Below, one piece after another: positions 31,815 through 44,083 of a stretch of 64,000 bases of DNA. The notes under the pieces were generated by a model. That model was not told the DNA's origin. It saw nothing but the letters and a program-made list of their open reading frames with translations, and did no database searches. The position numbers were made by a program, and so were the translations under genes. Positions within the stretch are counted from its first letter, which is position 1. The number at the start of each line of letters is the position of its first letter. The DNA lies in contig NZ_BMHY01000002.1 of assembly GCF_014641555.1 (NCBI RefSeq), forward strand, positions 186,001 to 250,000, written 5' to 3'. Source of the DNA: Paenibacillus radicis (ex Gao et al. 2016) (GTDB lineage: Bacteria > Bacillota > Bacilli > Paenibacillales > Paenibacillaceae).

Positions 31815-32759
31815 ATGACGAACCCATCCATGCCTGTAACCAAAGACAAGCCGAAGCCGAAGATGAAGCGGAACAAAATTAAGAATGACCAATCGTTTGG
31901 GGAAAAAGCATTCCTTACTTTCACGTACCTCATCATCGTGGTGTTTAGCGCCGTCTGCGTCATCCCGTTCTGGATCGTACTAGCTGATTCCTTCGCCTCA
32001 GAGGCCAGCTTCTTGAAGAACGGCTATCAGCTGCTCCCTAGCGAATGGAGCCTGGACGCCTACATTTATTTGCTGCAAGGCAGCCAGCTGCTAACGAGCT
32101 ATAAAAACTCGCTGATCGTTGCCATTGTAGGCACGCTGCTGGCGGTCGCCATTACTGCGATGTTTGCCTACGTCATTGCACATCCGAGAGTGAAATACCG
32201 CAACGTGCTTGCGTTTCTGACTTATCTCGCGATGGTGCTTGGCGGCGGATTAGTCGGTTTCTATATTATGATCGCCAACTGGCTGCATCTGAAAGATAGT
32301 ATCTGGGCGCTCATTCTGCCATACCTCATGAACCCGTTCTATGCGTTCATTCTGGTCGCCTTCTATAAATCACTGCCTTACGAGATCAACGAGGCGGCGA
32401 CGATTGACGGAGCAGGAGACATCAAGCTATTTTTCAAAATCATACTTCCGATCTCGACGCCGGTTATCGCGACCGTATCGCTCTTTTACGCCATCCTGTA
32501 TTGGAATGACTGGTATTTGTCGCTGCTCTTCATCGATGACCATAATCTGCATCCGCTGCAGCTGATGATTCGTCAGTTAATCTCGAATCTCAACGTAGCC
32601 GCCTATGTCGGCGGGGGCGCAAGCTACCAGGTATCGGCACCATCCAACTCGATTCAGCTGGCAACGGTATGCTTAACTATTGGTCCTATCGTCCTGCTCT
32701 ATCCGTTCCTGCAAAAATATTTCGTCAAAGGTATTACGATCGGCGCTGTTAAGGGCTGA
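31815..32759 (+). CDS. YtcP-type sugar ABC transporter permease (system 2)
   Basis: A 314-residue permease with a long Lys/Pro-rich cytoplasmic N-terminus (about 35 residues), six membrane segments, the EAA loop EAATIDGAGDIKLFFKIILP and the YtcP-like end YPFLQKYFVKGITIGAVKG. The extended N-terminus is longer than in the system 1 and 3 partners. GGAGG precedes the ATG. It pairs with the preceding LplB-type subunit. Confidence 0.9.
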   Translation: MTNPSMPVTKDKPKPKMKRNKIKNDQSFGEKAFLTFTYLIIVVFSAVCVIPFWIVLADSFASEASFLKNGYQLLPSEWSLDAYIYLLQGSQLLTSYKNSLIVAIVGTLLAVAITAMFAYVIAHPRVKYRNVLAFLTYLAMVLGGGLVGFYIMIANWLHLKDSIWALILPYLMNPFYAFILVAFYKSLPYEINEAATIDGAGDIKLFFKIILPISTPVIATVSLFYAILYWNDWYLSLLFIDDHNLHPLQLMIRQLISNLNVAAYVGGGASYQVSAPSNSIQLATVCLTIGPIVLLYPFLQKYFVKGITIGAVKG

Positions 32760-32824
32760 TATAGGCTTGATTTATCCGAGTTTCTCGGTTAAATATAACA
32801 ATAGATACAGGAGGTCATGTGACA

Positions 32825-34384
32825 ATGAGAACGAAAAAAGGAATTGCCGCTATTCTCTCCATTATTATGCTCGTAGGTTTGCTCGCCGCTTGCTCCGGCA
32901 AGACAGAAAACAATGCTCCGTCTGCTAGCCCCGATGGTGCAGCTGCTCCGGAAGCAAGCACAAAGCTGGACCCTGTAACGCTGAAAATTATGATTCCCGG
33001 CGACCGCCCGAGAGATTTTGATGCGGTTGTAGCGGAAGCGGAAAAACGGATGGCCGGCACTTTGAACGTGAAGCTGGACGTCGTATTTGTACCTTGGGCC
33101 GATCTGGCACAAAAAACGCAAGTGACGCTGTCCTCCGGCGAGAATATCGACCTGATTTTTGATGCGCCATGGCTTCACATTACCCAGCAAATCGCTGCAG
33201 GCAGCTATGCGCCGCTTGACGATCTGCTTCAGCAATACGGACCGAATATATTGAAAAACCGTCCGCAAGCCATGTGGGACGCCAATAAATTTGACGGTAA
33301 AATTATGGGCATTCCGAATGGTATTACGTTCGTGCAAGGCCGTGTCTACTACGTCAGGAAGGATATCCGCGAGCAGCTTGGCATCGCGCCGATCCAAACC
33401 TATGATGACCTGATGAAGTTTGCCTATGCGGTGAAGGAAAAGGTGCCAAATATGACACCAATGATCCCAGCCGGTCAGGATGTAACAAAGGGATTGTCGG
33501 AAGCCTCCTTCCGCCATTATTGGAAGGACAATACGGCGAACATTACGCCTAGCCCGGCGTTGTCGGAATCGCTCGTCCTGTACACGAAGAACAACGACGG
33601 TAAAGTGTACAACTTATTCGACGAGATGGAGCCGATGGTATGGTCGTGGATCGAGAATTCCCGCAAGCTGTATCAGGATAAAATCATCCACCCGGATGTG
33701 CTCGCAATTAAGGATACGGGCGAGCTGGCGAAGCAAGGGAAAGCCGCCATTATTCCGAACAATGATTTCGGCGTGAAAAATGATGTGCAGCAAGCGCTCA
33801 AGAGCGTAGATCCTAACGCAGAATTCGAAGCCGTAACGCTAATGAATCTGGATAAAGGCGCTGTGCTGACCAATGCACTGCAATACAATTTCATCAGCGT
33901 ACCAGCCGTGAGTAAAAACAAAGAGCGTGCCATTCAGTTCCTGGACTGGGCGAACCAGAAGGAAAACTATGACCTGCTCGCATACGGTGTGGAAGGCAAG
34001 AACTGGGAAGCGGTCGGCGACGACCAGTACAAGTTTTTGAATGACGGGTATACGTGGTTCCCGTTCGCCTGGATTTGGAATCCGGCGACCGATCGTCAAG
34101 ATGCCGGACAAGATGATGTGACCAAGCAGTTGAATCAGTGGGGAGCGGACGTTAACAACTTCACGCTCGATAAGCTTGCTGGCTTCACTTTCAACAATAC
34201 GGCAGTCGTGAACGAGATATCCCAGTACACCAGCATTGAAGCCAAGTACTATACCGCAATGTTCAACGGCGTTGTGGAACCAAATGAGTATTGGGCGAAA
34301 TTCAAAGCGGAAGCAGCGCCGCTGGCGAAAAAAATTCAGAACGAACTGCAAAAGCAGATCGACGCGTTTCTCGCTGCGAAATAA
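32825..34384 (+). CDS. extracellular sugar-binding lipoprotein (system 2)
   Basis: A 519-residue binding protein. The signal peptide ends in a lipobox (VGLLAACSGK), followed by a Ser/Pro/Ala linker. The mature body opens VTLKIMIPGDRPRDFDAVVA and ends with a helical tail (AKKIQNELQKQIDAFLAAK) like DUF3502-type sugar-binding proteins. ATG 32825 is chosen (10 bases after GGAGG); GTG 32819 in the same frame is an alternative. A terminator follows its stop, so the regulator gene downstream is a separate unit. Confidence 0.9.
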   Translation: MRTKKGIAAILSIIMLVGLLAACSGKTENNAPSASPDGAAAPEASTKLDPVTLKIMIPGDRPRDFDAVVAEAEKRMAGTLNVKLDVVFVPWADLAQKTQVTLSSGENIDLIFDAPWLHITQQIAAGSYAPLDDLLQQYGPNILKNRPQAMWDANKFDGKIMGIPNGITFVQGRVYYVRKDIREQLGIAPIQTYDDLMKFAYAVKEKVPNMTPMIPAGQDVTKGLSEASFRHYWKDNTANITPSPALSESLVLYTKNNDGKVYNLFDEMEPMVWSWIENSRKLYQDKIIHPDVLAIKDTGELAKQGKAAIIPNNDFGVKNDVQQALKSVDPNAEFEAVTLMNLDKGAVLTNALQYNFISVPAVSKNKERAIQFLDWANQKENYDLLAYGVEGKNWEAVGDDQYKFLNDGYTWFPFAWIWNPATDRQDAGQDDVTKQLNQWGADVNNFTLDKLAGFTFNNTAVVNEISQYTSIEAKYYTAMFNGVVEPNEYWAKFKAEAAPLAKKIQNELQKQIDAFLAAK

Positions 34385-34396
34385 TTAAAAACTTAG

Positions 34397-34435
34397 CGCG
34401 ACTCCAGTCTTTATAAGGCTGGAGCCGCGTTTTTT
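34397..34435 (+). terminator. terminator of transporter operon 2
   Basis: CGCGACTCCAG pairs with CTGGAGCCGCG (one internal mismatch), followed by TTTTTT. Confidence 0.85.
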
Positions 34436-34555
34436 GACGTTGTCGGAGGCAGCTACTAGCGGATTTGATACCTCATAATCAAAATTCGAACAACCTGAAT
34501 TGCAAAATATATGTTTTAATGAATGGGAACAAGAACAGGAGAAGGGGAGTTCGGA

Positions 34556-36793
34556 TTGCGACGACTGCTGCCTAAGAAAACATACATTCGAAATTTTCTA
34601 ATTATCGGAATTTTGTTCACCATCATCATTCTTCTGTTTTCTTATTTATTGAGACAGCAATATGCGAATCAGGCTTACGACGATGTGAATCATCTGATGG
34701 AGATTAAGACGACCAGCGTCAGTCAAAGCTTTGAGTATCAATTGGATCATCTGCGTGCTTATGCGCTCACGATCTATCAGGACCCTGAAATTTTCAACTG
34801 GCTGATGTCGGAAGACGGCGATCCGCTGGTTATGTCCTCGGCGTTGAAGTCGGTATCCAAGTTTATGAGCCTGCAGTCCTTCATCGACTCGACTTATTTG
34901 GTCAACATGAAGTTGGAGAAAGTCATTCATTCCAGAGATGGAATCCATACGTTTACGGATTTCATGGATCAGGATATGCTGGATCAGCTGCAGCATCATC
35001 CGCCTTCCACCTTGCGGTTTTTCAACCATACGAATAAAACCGGCTCTTACCTTGCGCTTATTGCGCCTGCCTATTATTCCAAAGTGGCCAGCCAGGGATA
35101 TATCGTCATTTTATTGGACAAAAGTCTGCTGGAAAAATATTTGCTGCAAAATTTAAATGATTCGACGACGAGCATCATGGTGCTGGACGGGGATCAGAAC
35201 GTCATTCTCGGCGGCTCAGACGACTTAGACGTCAAGCAATTGATCACACAAAACGCACAAGTGAATGATAACAATAGATATTTAATTCATTCTCATGCGT
35301 TTAATATTGAAGATTGGAAGCTTTATTCCACCGTTAAAGTAAAGGACATTAGCAAAAATATCGATAAAATCATGTTTAGGATGTACGGCATGTGCTTCTT
35401 CCTGCTGCTCATACTATCGGCTTTGACGTATTGGAATTCACGCCGTCAGTTTATGCCGATCAGCCAGCTTGCGGGGCAAATCCGCAAAACCGTCGCCACT
35501 GGTGCTGCGAATGCCGAGCAAAGCTCTAATTCGGAATTTGCCATTATTAAAACCGGCGTGGACCATATGGTAAAGACGATGGAAGAGATGAACAGCATGA
35601 TCCGCAATCATCAAGAGGTTGTCAAAAATGAGGTGCTGCGGCAATGGCTGCTGCAGGGCACCTACAATAACGCTATTCAGGAGCTTGGCAACGGGAACGT
35701 ATCGCAATTGCTGGCGGGTAATATCCGGCTGGCCGTCATCCGGATCAACCGGTTCCAATCGTTTTCGGAGCGGTATGCCTATGCTTCCAGAAAGCTTCTC
35801 TTGTATGCGATGGGCAATATTGCAGGAGAGACGCTGGGCAATCAAGGCTTCGTTACCGAAAATGTCGATCTCGGCAGCGATCATCTCGTCATTCTGATCG
35901 GGGGAGGCACAGCGGATCAGAACCCGGCTCCTGCTCTAGAGGAAGCTCGGTTAGCCATCGACAAATGGCTTCATATCCAGGTGACGGCGGCGGTCAGCCA
36001 TCAGACGGCGATCGACGAAAATATGCGCAGCTTGTATGATCGCGTCTGCGATCTGACGCTGCTGCGGTTTTTCGAGACGGAGGAGAAGGTTTACGTCGAG
36101 GGAGATCTGGGCGACTATTTGCCGGAGCGGCAGTGGGATTTGGACGAGAGCCGGATTCAGAAGCTGATCCAGGCGGTCCGCAAATCGCAGAAGGAGCAGG
36201 TGCGCGAGCAGCTTGATCTTATTTTCGGCCAACTGCAAAGCTTGCCTTATTCGGAATGTCAGTTCCAACTGAAGCTATTGTTCTTCTATATTGTGAAAGC
36301 GTTTAACAAGGTGATGGGTGAGCAGGAGCAAGGCGGCGTTGATCTGCTGCTGCAAAAATTTGATACGCTGATGGATGTCCGGGATTGGCTCGATAATCAG
36401 TTCATGCGGCTGATCGACAATGTGGCGCAAAGCCATACCGCCTCCAACCGCAAGGAGGAGCTGGCGGCGGAAATTTTCGACTACGTGAAGCGGCATCTTC
36501 ATGATCCGATGCTGACGCTGGAGAGCATTGCCGATTACTTGGTGCTTTCCGTCAGCTATGTTCGATTGGTGTTCAAGGAGACGTATCTCATTACGCTGTC
36601 TGGTTTCATTCATCAGGAGCGGCTGGAGCAGGCGAAGCAGCTGCTCGTATCGACGGATTGGCCTGTACTCGACATAGCGGAGAGATCCGGCTTCCAGTCG
36701 AAAACGACGTTCTTCACCTCGTTCAAGAAATATACAGGGCTGACGCCGAACCAATTCCGCGAGCAAAATAGCAATACCGGTACAGATTTTTAA
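34556..36793 (+). CDS. membrane-bound AraC-family regulator (one-component sugar sensor)
   Basis: About 745 residues. A membrane helix near the start (NFLIIGILFTIIILLFSYLL) and a second about residue 283 (CFFLLLILSALTYW) enclose a cache-like extracellular sensor. A cytoplasmic region follows, and the C-terminal 110 residues are an AraC DNA-binding domain (LTLESIADYLVLSVSYVRLV; LDIAERSGFQSKTTFFTSFK). There is no kinase or receiver domain, so it senses outside and binds DNA directly. TTG 34556 is chosen because AAGGGGAG lies 6-7 bases upstream; an ATG at 34523 in frame has no site. It most likely controls transporter operon 2 just upstream. Confidence 0.88.
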   Translation: MRRLLPKKTYIRNFLIIGILFTIIILLFSYLLRQQYANQAYDDVNHLMEIKTTSVSQSFEYQLDHLRAYALTIYQDPEIFNWLMSEDGDPLVMSSALKSVSKFMSLQSFIDSTYLVNMKLEKVIHSRDGIHTFTDFMDQDMLDQLQHHPPSTLRFFNHTNKTGSYLALIAPAYYSKVASQGYIVILLDKSLLEKYLLQNLNDSTTSIMVLDGDQNVILGGSDDLDVKQLITQNAQVNDNNRYLIHSHAFNIEDWKLYSTVKVKDISKNIDKIMFRMYGMCFFLLLILSALTYWNSRRQFMPISQLAGQIRKTVATGAANAEQSSNSEFAIIKTGVDHMVKTMEEMNSMIRNHQEVVKNEVLRQWLLQGTYNNAIQELGNGNVSQLLAGNIRLAVIRINRFQSFSERYAYASRKLLLYAMGNIAGETLGNQGFVTENVDLGSDHLVILIGGGTADQNPAPALEEARLAIDKWLHIQVTAAVSHQTAIDENMRSLYDRVCDLTLLRFFETEEKVYVEGDLGDYLPERQWDLDESRIQKLIQAVRKSQKEQVREQLDLIFGQLQSLPYSECQFQLKLLFFYIVKAFNKVMGEQEQGGVDLLLQKFDTLMDVRDWLDNQFMRLIDNVAQSHTASNRKEELAAEIFDYVKRHLHDPMLTLESIADYLVLSVSYVRLVFKETYLITLSGFIHQERLEQAKQLLVSTDWPVLDIAERSGFQSKTTFFTSFKKYTGLTPNQFREQNSNTGTDF

Positions 36794-36837
36794 AGCTGTG
36801 CCGGCTGCTGGAAAGCAAGCCGCTGCTTAACTATATA

Positions 36838-38190
36838 TTATTGCGCCAGCTGCTCTAAATCCGGCTGCAGTTTATTCCGCAGCACATAGAGCATGACCGC
36901 CCCGACGAGGAAGGCAACCGCATCCGCTATGACGAGCGACCAGACAACGCCGTGGAAGCCATTCAACAGATTCGCGAGATACAGAACAGGGATGAGCGTC
37001 ACACCTTGCACAATTGACATGACGAAGGCGGCTGTTCCTTGACCCGTCGCTTGGAAAATTCCCGTGAAGAGCGTTGTCGTCCCCGAAATGAATAGAGACA
37101 AGAAGGTGACATGCAGGATATAGCTGCCTAGTTCAATCATTTGCGGGTCGTTCGTGAAAAAGCCGATCAGATGATCCGAAGTAAAATAGACGATAACGCC
37201 GAAGACAACAGCCAAAGCGGCAACGATCTTGATCGTAAAGCTGATCGTTTTCTTCATCCGCAGCTTATTCGCAGTGAAGGAAAAGGCGATAAGCGGCACA
37301 ACGCCTTCACATAGCCCCATCAGTATAAATTCAGGGAGCTGCAGGAGCCGTGATGAAATGCCGTATCCAGCAACGGCTTGATCGCCATATTCGATAAGGT
37401 AATGGTTGAAGATAAGTCCCATTGCACCTAGAAAAATGCTCATAATAAATACGGGAACGCCAATTTTGAGGATGTTGCTTATAATTTCTTTTGATGCTTT
37501 GAACCATTTCAACGATACACTGAGAAATGCACTTTTTCTTCCTATATAGATAGCGAAGAAGACGCTTGCCGCCACGTTGGAAATGACAGTTGCTATTGCA
37601 ACGCCCATCACATCACCATGCAAAACAAAGATCACGAATGCATCAAGCATAATATTGACGATAACGCTTAGAATCATCCCGATCATGGAGATGATTGCGG
37701 ACCCTTCAGCACGGACAATATTCTCCAGAGTGAAAAATAAAACGACAAACGGAGAACCGATGAGCATTACGGTGACATAGTCTTTAGTGAATGCAAAGGA
37801 GCCGGCCGTAGACCCGAGTCCATGAACAATCTGGTCGATTAATGGCAGTCCGGCAAGCATTAACAATAAACCGAGAACAAGACTGGAATAAAAGGCGAAG
37901 GAGGACACGTGCTTCACTTTATCATAGCTTTTCTCGCCTAATAATCGGGATATGAACGTACCTGCGCCCATGCCGATCAGATTGCCCAAAGCCATAATCG
38001 CTGCGAACAACGGCAGGGTAAGAGCCAGCGTTGTTAGCATTTCGGTATTGTGTAACGTGCCAAGGAAATAAGCGTTAAGGATAGAGTAAATAACACTCAT
38101 CGACATACCGAGCATCATCGGAACAGCGAAATGAGCGATCGCTTTATAAATCGGTGCTTTTTCGAAATAATGGAGGTTATCCGTTTCCAT
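36838..38190 (-). CDS. MATE-family multidrug efflux protein
   Basis: A 450-residue protein with twelve hydrophobic segments and MATE-type repeats (IGMGAGTFISRLLG; LGLLLMLAGLPLIDQIVHGL; GICSSRL-like YGISSRLLQLPEFILMGLCE). It should export drugs or cationic toxins in exchange for sodium ions or protons. ATG 38190 is chosen over GTG 38202 because GGTG lies 6 bases before it. A MarR gene lies upstream on the same strand, and both promoters share the same inverted-repeat operator. Confidence 0.88.
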   Translation of the reverse strand: METDNLHYFEKAPIYKAIAHFAVPMMLGMSMSVIYSILNAYFLGTLHNTEMLTTLALTLPLFAAIMALGNLIGMGAGTFISRLLGEKSYDKVKHVSSFAFYSSLVLGLLLMLAGLPLIDQIVHGLGSTAGSFAFTKDYVTVMLIGSPFVVLFFTLENIVRAEGSAIISMIGMILSVIVNIMLDAFVIFVLHGDVMGVAIATVISNVAASVFFAIYIGRKSAFLSVSLKWFKASKEIISNILKIGVPVFIMSIFLGAMGLIFNHYLIEYGDQAVAGYGISSRLLQLPEFILMGLCEGVVPLIAFSFTANKLRMKKTISFTIKIVAALAVVFGVIVYFTSDHLIGFFTNDPQMIELGSYILHVTFLSLFISGTTTLFTGIFQATGQGTAAFVMSIVQGVTLIPVLYLANLLNGFHGVVWSLVIADAVAFLVGAVMLYVLRNKLQPDLEQLAQ

Positions 38191-38239
38191 GCGGGTCACC
38201 ACTTTCTTAGGTTTGGAATGTATTGTTTACTCTTCATTA

Positions 38240-38273
38240 CTTAGAATTCTAAGTAAATGGTTAGAGTTCTAAC
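38240..38273 (-). promoter_or_regulatory. two MarR operator candidates before the MATE gene
   Basis: CTTAGAATTCTAAG (38240-38253) and GTTAGAGTTCTAAC (38260-38273) are palindromes of the same type, starting 20 bases apart. A third, GTTAGAGTGCTAAC, lies upstream of the MarR gene at 38821-38834. Confidence 0.75.
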
Positions 38274-38337
38274 TATATATCGATCATAACCCCTTTGCTT
38301 CATTCGGAAGCTAGGGGACTACGAGAATTTGCGGGAA

Positions 38338-38793
38338 TTAACGTCTGTGGTCAAAAGTTATCTTATCTTCATTGATATTGTCTTCGATGCGTTCAAGAAA
38401 TCTAAACAGCAGGTTTGCTTCATCGGGTGTAAAGCCGTTCAGCAGCGTATGCTCAAACTGTTCAAAATATTGATCAAACGCTCCGACAAGCTCTTTCCCG
38501 GCGGGGGTTACACGCAGTAGCTTGCGGCGCTCATCCTTCGGATCAGCCTTCCGCACGACTAGAGCCTTCTTCTCCAAATTGTTGACCAGACTGCTGATCG
38601 AGGAGCCCTTGCGGTTGAAGCTGTTTTCTAAATCCTTCTGGGAAAGTCCGCCTTCTTCATGTCCATCAATGTACCGGATCGCCAGTCCCTGCTCTATCGT
38701 AAGCCCTAGCGACTCCAGCTTTTTATCGGCGCTGATCTTCATCATTAGGCCAATCATACGAAACTGATGCTGCAGGTTGCGCTCTTGCTGCAT
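38338..38793 (-). CDS. MarR-family transcriptional repressor
   Basis: A 151-residue winged-helix protein: LTIEQGLAIRYIDGHEEGGL, LSQKDLENSFNRKGSSISSL (recognition helix region) and the wing RKADPKDERRKLLRVTPAG. ATG 38793 is chosen because AGGTGAT lies 5 bases upstream; an in-frame TTG at 38808 is an alternative. It is followed by the MATE gene on the same strand. TTAGANNTCTAA-type palindromes lie before both genes, so it likely represses itself and the pump until a drug binds. Confidence 0.9.
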   Translation of the reverse strand: MQQERNLQHQFRMIGLMMKISADKKLESLGLTIEQGLAIRYIDGHEEGGLSQKDLENSFNRKGSSISSLVNNLEKKALVVRKADPKDERRKLLRVTPAGKELVGAFDQYFEQFEHTLLNGFTPDEANLLFRFLERIEDNINEDKITFDHRR

Positions 38794-38820
38794 GCTTATC
38801 ACCTTCAATCTGATCGATTC

Positions 38821-38834
38821 GTTAGAGTGCTAAC
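38821..38834 (-). promoter_or_regulatory. MarR operator candidate before its own gene
   Basis: GTTAGAGTGCTAAC differs at one base from the palindrome at 38260-38273 that precedes the MATE gene. Confidence 0.7.
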
Positions 38835-38888
38835 TAAATATAACGTGACGGATTTTGTTTGTCAAATCGTTTTTCTTTACAGCTGCTT

Positions 38889-39797
38889 TCAAGGACTAGC
38901 TGTCGTCTTTTGCTGACCGCCTAAACCGGCTACAAATGCCGAAGGCGTTGCGCCAAACGTTCTGCGAAACAGGCGGGTGAAATAAACCGGCTCCATCCCG
39001 ACATGAGCGGCTGCTTGCCGGATCGTCATTTCCGGATGCCGTTCCAGCAGCTGGATGGCGGTATGCAGCCGAATTCGCTGCAAATATTGAAGCGGCGTCG
39101 TGTCCAGCGATTCTCGGAACAAGCGGGTAAGCTGTTTGGGCGAATAGCCGACATGAGCGGACAGCTCGGTTACTGTAATCGGCCGCTGCAAATGGTCTTG
39201 AAGAAAACGAGTGGCCTGACTGACGACCGAATGGGGGTAACGCGACGCTTTAGACGTCTCTGGGAGCTTCCCGGCAGAGCCTTCTTTCGGCACAGTCTGA
39301 CGTTTGATCTCCAGACAAAAGGCGAACAACAGCTCTGCTGCCCTCCAAGGATCATAGTCGGGCCCTGAATACTGCCAGATCTGGTGCAGAAGTTCATACA
39401 GCCGCCCCGTCTCCTGCAGCTCGGAACGTAAGAACGCAGCACCGAAGCCGTATTGCTCCAGCAGGCCGTAACTTTGCTCGACAAACGTAACATAGCCGAT
39501 CATCCAGGGCTCCTCACCGATTGGGCCGTACTCATGGGGCAGCCCTTCGGGAATATAAAGGAGCGTCCCCGGAGGAACGAGGCTCCATTGATCAGAATTC
39601 GAGCCGGAATCGGAATCCGAGTTCAACAGCCGAAAGTGGCCAGTCCCGGAAAAGGTGAAAAAAAACTGATGGGCCGAATAGCCCTCCAGACGTGTCATCA
39701 GCGGCTGATTTTCCGTTCCGACCGTATACACCACAAACGGTATTCCGGGGTCCATAGGTATGGAGGATAGATTGCTTCGAAGCTGTAAAATGTTCAT
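38889..39797 (-). CDS. AraC-family regulator with N-terminal cupin
   Basis: A 302-residue cytosolic regulator. The N-terminal half is the sugar-binding cupin fold (YSAHQFFFTFSGTGHFRLLN; PPGTLLYIPEGLPHEYGPIG). The C-terminal 100 residues carry two helix-turn-helices (ITVTELSAHVGYSPKQLTRL; MTIRQAAAHVGMEPVYFTRL). AGGTGAA precedes the ATG. It is divergent from lacZ with 120 bases between, so control of beta-galactosidase is the natural prediction. Confidence 0.9.
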   Translation of the reverse strand: MNILQLRSNLSSIPMDPGIPFVVYTVGTENQPLMTRLEGYSAHQFFFTFSGTGHFRLLNSDSDSGSNSDQWSLVPPGTLLYIPEGLPHEYGPIGEEPWMIGYVTFVEQSYGLLEQYGFGAAFLRSELQETGRLYELLHQIWQYSGPDYDPWRAAELLFAFCLEIKRQTVPKEGSAGKLPETSKASRYPHSVVSQATRFLQDHLQRPITVTELSAHVGYSPKQLTRLFRESLDTTPLQYLQRIRLHTAIQLLERHPEMTIRQAAAHVGMEPVYFTRLFRRTFGATPSAFVAGLGGQQKTTASP

Positions 39798-39824
39798 GCA
39801 TTCACCTCGAATGTCCGTTTTGTA

Positions 39825-39851
39825 CTAGATGTTGTTCGCTTTGGTATCTAG
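39825..39851 (+). promoter_or_regulatory. inverted repeat between araC-type gene and lacZ
   Basis: CTAGAT (39825-39830) and ATCTAG (39846-39851) are inverted with a 15-base gap, in the only shared control region of the two divergent genes. It is short, so only a candidate operator. Confidence 0.35.
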
Positions 39852-39887
39852 GAGAGTGGTGCTTGTGATTTTATAATTTTAGCATAG

Positions 39888-42977
<3,090 letters not shown>

Positions 42978-43096
42978 ATAAGACTTTTACCCTGCTATAA
43001 GGTCCTTCACTCCGGTGTTCCTCCCCTCTAATTAACGGTAAATTTATAATGTAATCTTTATTAGCTGCCGGCTAGGAGAGGATAGGAGGAGACCGG

Positions 43097-44065
43097 ATGA
43101 GACAGGCGACTGCCGAAATGCCCGGAGCAACGAAAGCAAAACCGGCTGTACGCGGGGGCGTCAACCTATTGGCAAGGAGAGTATGGAAATATAAGCTGCT
43201 TTATGTGCTGCTGATTCCGGCAGTGTTGTGGGTATTGCTGTTCGATTACCTTCCGCTGTACGGAATCAGCATCGCATTTACCGACTTTAACGCCATTCAA
43301 GGACTTTCCGCTAGCAAATGGGTGGGATTCAAATACTTTGAGATGTTGTTTGAATCGGAGATGTTCCGCAACGCGTTCCGAAATACGCTGATCATCAGCC
43401 TCTATAAGATGATAAGCGGCTTTATTTGCCCGATATTGTTAGCGCTTGCATTAAACGAAATTCGAACGGCCTGGTTCAAAAAAACGCTGCAAACCGCCGT
43501 TTATTTACCCCGGTTCGTCTCATGGGTCGTGTATGGCGGCATTATCACGATTCTGCTGTCACCAGAGACGGGAATTATTAACAAGGTCATCGCTTTCTTT
43601 GGCGGAGACCCGGCTTACTTGCTAGTGGAGCCCGCCTATTTTCGCGCCATACTCGTTATTACAGATGCGATGAAGGAAATGGGCTGGGCAGCCATCATTT
43701 ACATCGCGGCTATCGCCGGGCTTAACCCGGAGGTGTACGAAGCGGCCATTATGGATGGCGCCAGCCGGTTCCAGCGCATTATCCGCATTACGCTGCCGGG
43801 CATTACAAGCACCATCATCGTCATCTTCATTCTCAGAGTCGGTTATATCATGAGCGCAGGGCTGGATCAGGTTATTAACCTGTACAATCCGATGGTCTTC
43901 GAGGTAGGGGACATTCTCGATACGTACATCTACCGCGTCGGCATCGAGCAATTCAGCTTGAGCTTGGCTGCCGCAGCCGATGTGATCAAAGGCGTGATCG
44001 GACTTGTCATGGTGCTGGTCGCCAACCATATCGCCAAGCGCATCAATGATTCCGGTATTTTCTGA
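43097..44065 (+). CDS. LplB-type sugar ABC transporter permease (system 3)
   Basis: A 322-residue polytopic permease with a 35-residue Ala/Lys-rich cytoplasmic N-terminus, then KYKLLYVLLIPAVLWVLLF, FDYLPLYGISIAFTDF, and the EAA loop EAAIMDGASRFQRIIRITLP. TAGGAGGAGACCGG precedes the ATG. It is the first gene of a co-directional run that continues through the giant surface protein and a two-component system. Confidence 0.92.
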   Translation: MRQATAEMPGATKAKPAVRGGVNLLARRVWKYKLLYVLLIPAVLWVLLFDYLPLYGISIAFTDFNAIQGLSASKWVGFKYFEMLFESEMFRNAFRNTLIISLYKMISGFICPILLALALNEIRTAWFKKTLQTAVYLPRFVSWVVYGGIITILLSPETGIINKVIAFFGGDPAYLLVEPAYFRAILVITDAMKEMGWAAIIYIAAIAGLNPEVYEAAIMDGASRFQRIIRITLPGITSTIIVIFILRVGYIMSAGLDQVINLYNPMVFEVGDILDTYIYRVGIEQFSLSLAAAADVIKGVIGLVMVLVANHIAKRINDSGIF

Positions 44066-44083
44066 CGAGGGGAGAGAGAGCGA

